From contig CANQEF010000014.1 in the NCBI GenBank assembly GCA_947594675.1, positions 1 through 14,133 of the forward strand: a stretch of DNA of 14,133 bases, in the 5' to 3' direction. Below, in pieces: positions 8,608 through 14,133 of the stretch. Under the pieces are notes generated by a model. The model saw nothing but the letters and a program-made list of their open reading frames with translations. It ran no database searches and had not been told where the DNA came from. A program made the translations under genes and the position numbers. The DNA is from an uncultured Bacilli bacterium. GTDB taxonomy: Bacteria > Bacillota_I > Bacilli_A > RF39 > UBA660. Each line of letters begins with the position of its first letter. Positions within the stretch are counted from its first letter, which is position 1.

Positions 8608-10377
8608 CTACTTACTTATCTTATATGGATTATCATATGTACCTTTACCACTAACTATCGTAACATTATCCTTTAAATATCCTACTAAACGTACTCCGAA
8701 GGAATTAATAGTTGTCTCATCATATAAGTAAACACCTATTAATGATACCGCATTTCTTAAATTATCATTTTTAGAAGAATTTATTAACCAGTAAGAACCT
8801 CCACCTTGCATAGCACTGAACATATCATAGGTATTAGGAGCAGAAAATTTTACTTTGTATTTTTTAGTATCTGTTTCTTTTCCATAGTTAGGATCATTTT
8901 TATAAATAGGTACTTTTATTTCTTTATTTACAAAATATGAAGAATCAATATACTCCGTTGCATCATTATTTATAAAGTAACCTACATTTCCTGAACTCTT
9001 AGGATTATAAATATGAGTTTCGTCAAAATAGCCAGTCATAATATATCTTCCATCACCATATAATGAATCTGTTGCGATTACCTTAGTAGTACCATCATTA
9101 TCTGATTCTATTACTCTAAATAGATAACCATTTAACTGAATATATTCACCACTTACTCTCTCACTAACTGGACTATTAGGTTTTCCTTTCTTAACATCTC
9201 CTAAATCATAAGGATTATCTGCAGTACCATCACCATCTTTTATTAAAGTATCTCCTTTAATAGTAATTATTGGTCTAACTCCAAGATTAAATTTTCTATT
9301 TTCAGCCATAAATTTATCAGTTGTTTCCACAAAGAAACTTCTCATAACATAAGCATTTTCTTTATCTTTTACATCAGAAACCCAACTTATTAAACCAGTT
9401 TTTAAGAAATTATCATATCCATCCTGAGTATTATTAGCATCAACAATAGATGGTATATAAACATTTCTCTTCTTAGTATAAGCAGTACATTTAGTTACAT
9501 CTAAATTACTACCAACCATATTACAATACTTATTCTTAACTATTAATTTCTTGGAATCATCACTTAAATGACTATAGAAAACATCATCTAACCAACTATC
9601 TATTCCATCATAATTTACATTAGAAATATCTGAATCAGATACAATTCTTACATTATCTCCATCTATATCAAGTATTCTAAAAAGCATACTAGAAAAATAA
9701 ATATAATTATTATCTGGATCACCTTTAAAATTATTTTTATCCTTTAATACTTCTTTTACAGTAGATTTTAATCTTTGAACTACCTCTACTTGTCTTTTTA
9801 CTTCTGTTTTATTATTTAAACTATCTAAAGCTGTATAAGTTAATGTATACGTACCCATCTTAGTAGTATCTACTTTTCCTTTTACACTAACATTTTTAAC
9901 ATCAATTTCCCCATCAGTATTATCAACTACACTCTTTACTCCAGGATCTTTAAACTCTTCCCCTTTAGTTGCTGTTATTTTTAAATCACCATTTAAATTA
10001 ATAACTGGTCCTTTATGATCAACTTTTGAAGATAATACACCACACTTTAAATAAGTATAGTACTTATATTCTCCATTTTCTCTTTTTACTTTTACCCAAC
10101 TATCTTTTAAAGAACAAGGACTTTTAGTATAAGGTATATAAAAATCTTCTTTTAAATAAGCCCCATAAAATAAATCTTGCAAAGTAAGTGTCTTAATTCT
10201 CTCTCCAGTTGGTAACTCTGCTGGTTTCGTAACAAAATATCTTTCAGCTGCCTCTTGCATTTGTTTTTCATATCCTTTAAATGAAACCAATGGATATAGT
10301 ATTAGGAACCATACAAACAAGCAAACAACTAGTATAACAACTGCCAACTTAACGTATTTTTTTAATTTCTTACTCAT
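8608..10377 (-). CDS. Membrane-anchored surface protein: Ig-like (DUF5011-type) domain plus duplicated domain
   Basis: Extracellular protein of 589 residues, held by one hydrophobic segment at about 9-32 after MSKKLKKYVK. Residues about 85-120 carry CSLKDSWVKVK and YLKCG, a likely disulfide loop. Residues about 123-200 fit a bacterial Ig-like DUF5011-type domain (GPVINLNG, EEFKDPGV, then MGTYTLTYTALDS). Two copies of a second domain follow, about 223-393 and 411-588: each starts YIYFSSMLFRILDIDGD or YIQLNGYLFRVIESDND and ends with GVRPIITIKG...GTADNPYDL or GVRLVGYLKD...GTYDNPYKI. It lacks an LPXTG or C-terminal span. I start at the ATG because AAAGGGTGATT precedes it suitably, while a TTG two codons earlier (10383) is too close. 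It lies 6 bases after the 519-residue gene and 6 before the sortase. The role is unknown; display or binding at the surface is inferred. Confidence 0.75.
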   Translation of the reverse strand: MSKKLKKYVKLAVVILVVCLFVWFLILYPLVSFKGYEKQMQEAAERYFVTKPAELPTGERIKTLTLQDLFYGAYLKEDFYIPYTKSPCSLKDSWVKVKRENGEYKYYTYLKCGVLSSKVDHKGPVINLNGDLKITATKGEEFKDPGVKSVVDNTDGEIDVKNVSVKGKVDTTKMGTYTLTYTALDSLNNKTEVKRQVEVVQRLKSTVKEVLKDKNNFKGDPDNNYIYFSSMLFRILDIDGDNVRIVSDSDISNVNYDGIDSWLDDVFYSHLSDDSKKLIVKNKYCNMVGSNLDVTKCTAYTKKRNVYIPSIVDANNTQDGYDNFLKTGLISWVSDVKDKENAYVMRSFFVETTDKFMAENRKFNLGVRPIITIKGDTLIKDGDGTADNPYDLGDVKKGKPNSPVSERVSGEYIQLNGYLFRVIESDNDGTTKVIATDSLYGDGRYIMTGYFDETHIYNPKSSGNVGYFINNDATEYIDSSYFVNKEIKVPIYKNDPNYGKETDTKKYKVKFSAPNTYDMFSAMQGGGSYWLINSSKNDNLRNAVSLIGVYLYDETTINSFGVRLVGYLKDNVTIVSGKGTYDNPYKISK

Positions 10378-10382
10378 AAACA

Positions 10383-10392
10383 ATCACCCTTT
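10383..10392 (-). promoter_or_regulatory. Ribosome binding site deciding the start of the 589-residue protein
   Basis: AAAGGGTGAT overlaps the TGA stop of the upstream gene and suits the ATG at 10377 rather than the TTG at 10383. The same ten bases (3005-3014) precede the CpaF-like gene. Confidence 0.7.
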
Positions 10393-11943
10393 TTTTAAAT
10401 TATAAACATATTGATCATTTCTCACGGTGTAAATTAACTGTAAAGTAGAAGAATTCATCACTTCTTCAGGAACTTTTAAATACAAGTATTTTCCATAATA
10501 TTTATTGGTCACAGAGCTTTCAACAGGAATACTTTTACTCTTTCCTTTACTATCCTTATACTTAATTTTACCATAATTAGTCGAAAAGTCAATCATGTTC
10601 TTACCTTCTAATTCTAAAGATGAATAAGTTAAATATAAAATTTTCTCATTTGCTTTTGCAGTATAAACATGCGAATCATTTTCACAATTAAGACTATTAC
10701 ATAATCTCGTCCTATAAGTAACATAGTCTAACAGCAACACATCACCAAATATTAGATTTTCTTCCTCATTATTATATTTAAAATCTAAACTATCACCTAA
10801 ATCTAACTCTCCATGCTTTTTTATTTTAGAAATATCTTCCGTTTTTAACTTTATCTTTCTTAAATGAGTATCCCCATCTAATTCCTGATAATAAAGAACA
10901 AATCTTTTTTTCGATAATTTTTTATCTACTCTATATATAATTATCGTATTAATTGACTTCTCATATCCCAATTCAGTAACAGTATCCATTGTCTTACCTA
11001 AATCTTTAAAATCACTCTCATAAGTCTTAGACGTAGTAGAAAAACTTTTTACACCATTCATGATATGAAAATTACTTAAATTAACTTCTCTAGATGAACT
11101 ATTATTTTTAATAGTTAAGTCTATAATTAAAAAATTATTTTTATCGGATATAACATCTCCCTTATAATCTTTATCGGTATAATAGCTTTTATTAATTGTA
11201 ATTGTATATCCGTTAGCATCAAATGATTGGCCTTGTTTATATGATCTATTAGTAATAAATACATATATATATAAATTCCTAATCATCATAAAACATACAA
11301 TTATAATAACAGCATTACATATCTTTTTATGTTCTTCATAAAAATATCCAATATTCCTTATAAGTCTTTTAAATACCCTCTTAAATGATTCTTTATCTAT
11401 ATCAATACTAATTTCAAATTCTTCTCTATCTTCACTACTTAATTCCAAGTATTCTTGATCTTTATTAAAATCAAATTTTCTTAAGTCTATTCCAAATATT
11501 CTAATAAAGAGAATTATAAATACTGGAAACTGAAACACTGATAAAATAAGCAATAAATCTCTTATCATCCTTATATTAGCAGTTTCCGTACTTCCCGTAT
11601 ATGCATCAAAAAAGTTTTTTGTCCACATAAAAATAAATATTAATAAGGCATAAACTATTACTGGTATTAAATATGATTTCCAAGGCTTATTTTTTTTCTT
11701 TAATAATAATAGTAATAAAAAGCTCCCTATAAATACTAATATAAGTACAAAATAAACAAAAAAATTAATATGTTTACTTATTGGCTCATTATAGGAATCA
11801 TAACTTCCTAGACTCATAAATTCACTAACAAAACTACTTACTTGAAGTACTTTATAGTAAATATAAGCGCATAGTAAAAATAAAGCTATATGTATTTTTT
11901 TAAAATTCTTTATCAAAAAAGCATAGGGCTTTCTAATTACCAT
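10384..11943 (-). CDS. Five-span membrane protein with extracellular beta domain, first gene of the Tad-like operon
   Basis: Not a family I can name. The 519-residue product has hydrophobic segments at about 19-36, 60-83, 91-109, 128-149 and 209-229, with a charged acidic cytoplasmic loop (about 150-205, LELSSEDREEFE) between the fourth and fifth. With five spans the C-terminal 285 residues should lie outside. That part opens FDANGYTITINKSYYTD and continues FLIIDLTIKNNSSSREVNL, resembling a DUF4352-type immunoglobulin-like fold, followed by a second beta-rich region with CNSLNC. AAGGAG (11954-11959) lies 10 bases before the chosen ATG; an in-frame GTG at 11952 is only one base from it and is rejected. 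It ends in TGA directly inside the ribosome binding site of the next gene. It could be a membrane scaffold or sensor for the surface apparatus; this is inference from position only. Confidence 0.68.
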   Translation of the reverse strand: MVIRKPYAFLIKNFKKIHIALFLLCAYIYYKVLQVSSFVSEFMSLGSYDSYNEPISKHINFFVYFVLILVFIGSFLLLLLLKKKNKPWKSYLIPVIVYALLIFIFMWTKNFFDAYTGSTETANIRMIRDLLLILSVFQFPVFIILFIRIFGIDLRKFDFNKDQEYLELSSEDREEFEISIDIDKESFKRVFKRLIRNIGYFYEEHKKICNAVIIIVCFMMIRNLYIYVFITNRSYKQGQSFDANGYTITINKSYYTDKDYKGDVISDKNNFLIIDLTIKNNSSSREVNLSNFHIMNGVKSFSTTSKTYESDFKDLGKTMDTVTELGYEKSINTIIIYRVDKKLSKKRFVLYYQELDGDTHLRKIKLKTEDISKIKKHGELDLGDSLDFKYNNEEENLIFGDVLLLDYVTYRTRLCNSLNCENDSHVYTAKANEKILYLTYSSLELEGKNMIDFSTNYGKIKYKDSKGKSKSIPVESSVTNKYYGKYLYLKVPEEVMNSSTLQLIYTVRNDQYVYNLKKG

Positions 11944-11953
11944 ACCATACACA

Positions 11954-11959
11954 CTCCTT
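11954..11959 (-). promoter_or_regulatory. Ribosome binding site of the first operon gene
   Basis: AAGGAG on the minus strand. It lies 1 base from an in-frame GTG (11952), 5 from an out-of-frame ATG (11948) and 10 from the in-frame ATG (11943). The spacing favours 11943 as the start of the 519-residue protein. Confidence 0.7.
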
Positions 11960-11973
11960 ATTCTCTTATCATA

Positions 11974-12002
11974 AGTATAACTTAAATATCATAAATTTTA
12001 AA
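11974..12002 (-). promoter_or_regulatory. Predicted sigma-A promoter of the sortase/Tad-like operon
   Basis: On the minus strand TTTAAA (11997-12002) and TATACT (11974-11979) are 17 bases apart, about 30 bases before the first start codon. The -10 differs from consensus at one base and the -35 at two. It is the only good promoter I see for the nine downstream genes, which have gaps of at most 30 bases. Confidence 0.6.
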
Positions 12003-12012
12003 GTATATTTCT

Positions 12013-12048
12013 AAAAAAAAAGAAATTTTTTTGTATTAATTTCTTTTT
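12013..12048 (-). terminator. AT-rich hairpin terminator after the 205-residue gene
   Basis: A perfect 11-base inverted repeat, AAAAAGAAATT (minus strand; arm 12038-12048) and AATTTCTTTTT (arm 12017-12027), with a 10-base loop, followed on the transcript by more T for a run of nine. The first arm includes the last codons and stop of the gene. With one G-C pair the stem is weak, so read-through into the operon is possible. Confidence 0.5.
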
Positions 12049-12653
12049 AATTTAAAAGATACTTTTCCATAATAATCATAATCTTTATAAATGTCCTTAT
12101 AATTATCATTATTAATTCTTATATATAATTTAAATCCATTATCATAATTAATATCTTTATAATTATCCATATTGTAATAAACCCTATCATCATAGGAAAA
12201 TTCTAACACTTCTAAATAAAAATAATCATAAAGTTTTTTTATTTTAGTTAAATCATCTTCTTTTTCTTGCAAATTATCTTTCCATGGAATAAATAAAGAA
12301 TTAATCTTTTTACCATCAAAACCTCTTACATCTAAAAATTGATAATTCTTCTTATCTTTTTTAAAATCATCTGTCTCTAAATTAAAACTATCATTTACAT
12401 AAAGATATTTTTTCTTAGTATCAACATTAATATTTACTTGTACTTTATCAGATTTCTTCAAGTCTTTATATTCTCTTAAAGCACCAAAGACATCTACTTT
12501 AACCAAATAATCTTTTAAATTACTATTAAGCTTTATATTATAATCAATCTTTATAACTTCACCTACTTTATTATAATAAGGTATTATTTCCTCTTTATAA
12601 TAAGCTCTTCTATAATTAAATAACATAATAAAAAAATAAACTAATATTTTCAT
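12036..12653 (-). CDS. Hypothetical Lys/Asp/Tyr-rich protein
   Basis: No family recognised. The 205-residue product begins MKILVYFFIMLFNYRRAYYKEE, a short hydrophobic stretch (3-13) followed by basic residues, the reverse of a normal signal peptide, so export is uncertain. The rest is strongly charged: 26 tyrosines, many lysines, aspartates and asparagines, no cysteine. Alternating patterns such as KVGEVIKIDYNIKL, DKVQVNINVD and KLYIRINNDN suggest beta strands; the last 40 residues repeat NYKDI and YKDY motifs. GAGG lies 5 bases before the ATG and an in-frame TAG upstream rules out a longer protein. It has its own flanking signals, a terminator on each side. Base composition is even more AT-rich than its neighbours, and the codons are almost entirely A/T-ending. 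An exported lipid- or wall-associated role cannot be argued from sequence. Confidence 0.6.
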   Translation of the reverse strand: MKILVYFFIMLFNYRRAYYKEEIIPYYNKVGEVIKIDYNIKLNSNLKDYLVKVDVFGALREYKDLKKSDKVQVNINVDTKKKYLYVNDSFNLETDDFKKDKKNYQFLDVRGFDGKKINSLFIPWKDNLQEKEDDLTKIKKLYDYFYLEVLEFSYDDRVYYNMDNYKDINYDNGFKLYIRINNDNYKDIYKDYDYYGKVSFKLKRN

Positions 12654-12665
12654 AATTACCTCGAC

Positions 12666-12699
12666 AAAAAAAAATAGCTATTATTATAATAAGCTATTT
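12666..12699 (-). terminator. Rho-independent terminator of greA
   Basis: On the minus strand AAATAGCT (12692-12699) pairs with AGCTATTT (12672-12679) around a 12-base AT loop that can extend the stem with a bulge, followed by a run of nine T. It lies about 25 bases after the greA stop. Confidence 0.8.
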
Positions 12700-12708
12700 C
12701 CAAGTCAA
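12681..12708 (-). promoter_or_regulatory. Possible promoter of the 205-residue gene inside the terminator
   Basis: On the minus strand TTGACT (12703-12708) is followed 16 bases later by TAATAA (12681-12686); a perfect TATAAT (12683-12688) also occurs but at a 14-base spacing, which is short. Initiation here would start near the second arm of the greA hairpin and so escape termination. Confidence 0.3.
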
Positions 12709-12723
12709 TTTTTGTCGAATTAT

Positions 12724-13194
12724 TTATTTAATATCAATAATTTCTATTTGATAATTTCCATTTGGACTTTCTACCGTTACAACGTCTCCAACTTTATGAT
12801 CAAATAAAGCTTTAGCAATAGGACTTTCATTAGAAATCTTACTTTCAAATGGATCTGCCTCTTGACTACCTACTATCTTATATTCATCTTCTTCATCATC
12901 TTCAACATATTTAATAGAAACTGTATTACCAATACTTACCTTATCTTTTGAAACTTCTGTAATAATTGAAACATTTTCTAACATTTTTTCTAATTGTTTA
13001 ATTCTTGCCTCAATTACTGCTTGTTCATTACGTGCAGCATCATACTCAGCATTTTCAGATAAATCACCTAAAGATCTAGCCTCTTTTATAGCTTGAATAT
13101 TTTCAGGACGTTTAACATTTATTAGATTATCTAATTCTTCTTTTAATTCATCTAATCCTTCTTGTGTTAAATAAACAGTATTTTTATTTCCCAT
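12724..13194 (-). CDS. greA: Transcription elongation factor GreA
   Basis: Binds in the secondary channel of RNA polymerase and stimulates cleavage of backtracked transcripts, rescuing stalled complexes. The 156 residues match the usual full length (about 157). The N-terminal coiled coil spans about 8-78, with the conserved tip ARSLGDLSENAEYDAARNEQ containing the metal-coordinating acidic residues Asp44 and Glu47. The C-terminal FKBP-like domain follows (VSIGNTVSIKY, then VGSQEADPFESKISNESPIA and ALFDHKVGDVVTVESPNG). GAGGTGATT precedes the ATG. It has its own promoter and terminator, so it is a single-gene unit. Nothing unusual in the protein apart from a short acidic insertion DDEEDE at about 98-103. 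Confidence 0.98.
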   Translation of the reverse strand: MGNKNTVYLTQEGLDELKEELDNLINVKRPENIQAIKEARSLGDLSENAEYDAARNEQAVIEARIKQLEKMLENVSIITEVSKDKVSIGNTVSIKYVEDDEEDEYKIVGSQEADPFESKISNESPIAKALFDHKVGDVVTVESPNGNYQIEIIDIK

Positions 13195-13218
13195 AATTAA
13201 TCACCTCTATTAAAATAA

Positions 13219-13234
13219 GAGTGCCTATCCACTC
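13219..13234 (-). promoter_or_regulatory. Small hairpin in the greA leader
   Basis: GAGTG and CACTC form a 5-base stem around a 6-base loop in the untranslated leader, between the promoter and the GAGGTGA ribosome binding site. There is no T run, so it is not a terminator; effect unknown. Confidence 0.4.
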
Positions 13235-13244
13235 AACTCGCTAT

Positions 13245-13273
13245 AGTATAGCATATTTTTTTTTTATTTGCAA
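13245..13273 (-). promoter_or_regulatory. Extended -10 promoter of greA
   Basis: On the minus strand TTGCAA (13268-13273) and TATACT (13245-13250) are separated by exactly 17 bases; the spacer contains a run of ten A and ends TATGC, giving a TGN extended -10. This places the start about 45 bases before the greA ATG. Confidence 0.8.
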
Positions 13274-13303
13274 TAAGTAAATTTTAATTTCTATAAATGG
13301 AAT

Positions 13304-14133
13304 CTACTTTGTATCTGCACAAACACGTTTTACTTCACTAATAAACAATTCATCCGTCATACCAGCAATAAAATCAATTACCTTCCTTTTATCTGGAGTA
13401 TTTTCCAAATATTTTTTTACCTGATTATTTAAAAATATTTTATATATAATGCTTTCTTTATTTTTATGCAAAATATCATCTAAATATTCATAAAATAATT
13501 TATTCATTCCAATTTTATAATATTTTCTTTCTTCATCTGTTAAACTATATTTATAAATATACTCATAATTAAATTTCTTCAAATCAAACAAAGCTTTATA
13601 AACTCTATTACTCATCTTAATATAAGGCTTATTTAAACTATTTTCAATAATATCGTTAATTATATTATTAACAATATCTTTATTAGTATCCCCTAAAATC
13701 GAAGATATTTCTTTAGGAAGTTGTGTCCTTTTAATTTTACCAATCATAATAGCATCTTCAATATCTCTCCCAATATAGCCAATTATATCACTAATTCTTA
13801 CTACACACCCCTCTAAAGTCATTGGATGTTTAACACTAACTTTTTTTAAATCTTTATAAGCCATTTTTATATCTTGCAAAAATTCCTCTTTGCTCTTAGG
13901 CATCGCCTCATAAACATTATCAAGCATTTCTCCATTATGACACATAATTCCATCTAATACTTGAATTGTCAAATTAATACCTTTGCCATTATTTTCAACT
14001 TCCATTAAATGCCTAACACTTTGAATATTATGAGCAAAATACTCATTTAATTCTCTTAAAGATATTTCATTTAATAAAGCCTCTCCCTCATGTCCCAAAG
14101 GAGTATGTCCAATATCATGTCCTAAAGCAATGG
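13304..14133 (-). CDS. dgt: HD-domain dGTPase-like phosphohydrolase (partial, runs off right edge)
   Basis: Family of metal-dependent HD hydrolases that remove triphosphate from dGTP or other dNTPs, cytoplasmic, acting in nucleotide pool control. The reading frame continues to the right edge: before the internal TTG at 14098 it encodes ALGHDIGHTP, so with LGHEGEALLNE the HD metal-binding motif is complete and the visible part is the C-terminal 276 or so residues. Downstream motifs agree with the family: FAHNIQSVRHLM, then GINLTIQVLDGIMCHNGE, and LEGCVVRISDIIGYIGRDIEDA, which supplies the last metal-ligand Asp region. The start codon and first HD histidine lie outside the window. It ends in TAG with no clear terminator, 30 bases before the greA promoter. 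Nucleotide preference cannot be told from sequence. Confidence 0.9.
   Translation of the reverse strand, partial: IALGHDIGHTPLGHEGEALLNEISLRELNEYFAHNIQSVRHLMEVENNGKGINLTIQVLDGIMCHNGEMLDNVYEAMPKSKEEFLQDIKMAYKDLKKVSVKHPMTLEGCVVRISDIIGYIGRDIEDAIMIGKIKRTQLPKEISSILGDTNKDIVNNIINDIIENSLNKPYIKMSNRVYKALFDLKKFNYEYIYKYSLTDEERKYYKIGMNKLFYEYLDDILHKNKESIIYKIFLNNQVKKYLENTPDKRKVIDFIAGMTDELFISEVKRVCADTK

Larger units (their letters stand above)
12661..12718. repeat. Nested inverted repeat between greA and the 205-residue gene
   Basis: TCGACAAAAA (12661-12670) and TTTTTGTCGA (12709-12718) are perfect 10-base inverted copies enclosing the greA terminator hairpin. The outer pair could extend the terminator, or could be a two-site operator for a dimeric regulator of the downstream gene. 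Confidence 0.75.

Noticed and set aside
14096..14098. TTG at 14098 as the start of the dGTPase-like gene
   Set aside because: The frame is open to the right edge and encodes GHDIGHTP, the HD motif, before this codon, so the gene is simply cut by the window.
1..14133. Mycoplasma-type code (TGA as tryptophan)
   Set aside because: Tryptophans are encoded by TGG and genes end properly at TGA with the next gene's signals overlapping.
1..14133. CRISPR arrays, tRNA or rRNA genes, insertion sequences
   Set aside because: No regularly spaced repeats, cloverleaf sequences or transposase motifs were seen, and non-coding stretches are all under about 120 bases.

Overview
The window is AT-rich, uses the standard code (tryptophan is TGG; TGA is a stop, for example at the ends of the CpaF-like and the 519-residue genes), and carries Gram-positive traits: a class B-type sortase and GGTGAT/AAGGAG ribosome binding sites. 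It looks like a low-GC Bacillota chromosome, plausibly an uncultivated gut Bacilli lineage of the RF39/Erysipelotrichia kind. That placement is a guess from style. Every gene I can support is on the minus strand, so transcription runs from the right edge to the left.

Right end (about 14133 to 12036): housekeeping and an orphan. An HD-domain dGTPase-like phosphohydrolase runs off the right edge. It is followed by a complete greA with its own well-formed extended -10 promoter and a leader hairpin. A nested inverted repeat behind greA holds a rho-independent terminator. Then comes a 205-residue Lys/Asp/Tyr-rich protein of unknown function, ending in an AT-only-looking hairpin with a T run.

Left and centre (about 12002 to 1): one tightly packed operon of nine genes behind a TTTAAA-N17-TATACT promoter. 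In transcription order it encodes a five-span membrane protein with an extracellular beta domain; a membrane-anchored surface protein with an Ig-like DUF5011-type domain and two copies of a second domain; a class B-like sortase; a 1136-residue exported protein with 31 cysteines; a small single-span pilin/TadE-like protein; a CpaB-like SAF protein; a CpaF/TadA-like ATPase with an unusual 170-residue Q/V/N/P-rich tail; a TadB-like protein; and a TadC-like protein that runs off the left edge. Gaps are 6 to 30 bases or short overlaps, which argues for co-transcription.

The last four genes are the recognisable engine of a Tad (Flp-type, type IVc) pilus. The five before them are not part of any textbook Tad locus: a sortase, a giant disulfide-rich candidate adhesin or tip protein, and two membrane-bound display proteins. 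My reading is a sortase-associated Tad-like surface apparatus of a Gram-positive bacterium. No Flp pilin, prepilin peptidase, TadZ/CpaE or LPXTG/NPQTN-type cell-wall substrate is visible in the window, so the fibre subunit and sortase substrate are either to the left of the window or of an unfamiliar kind.
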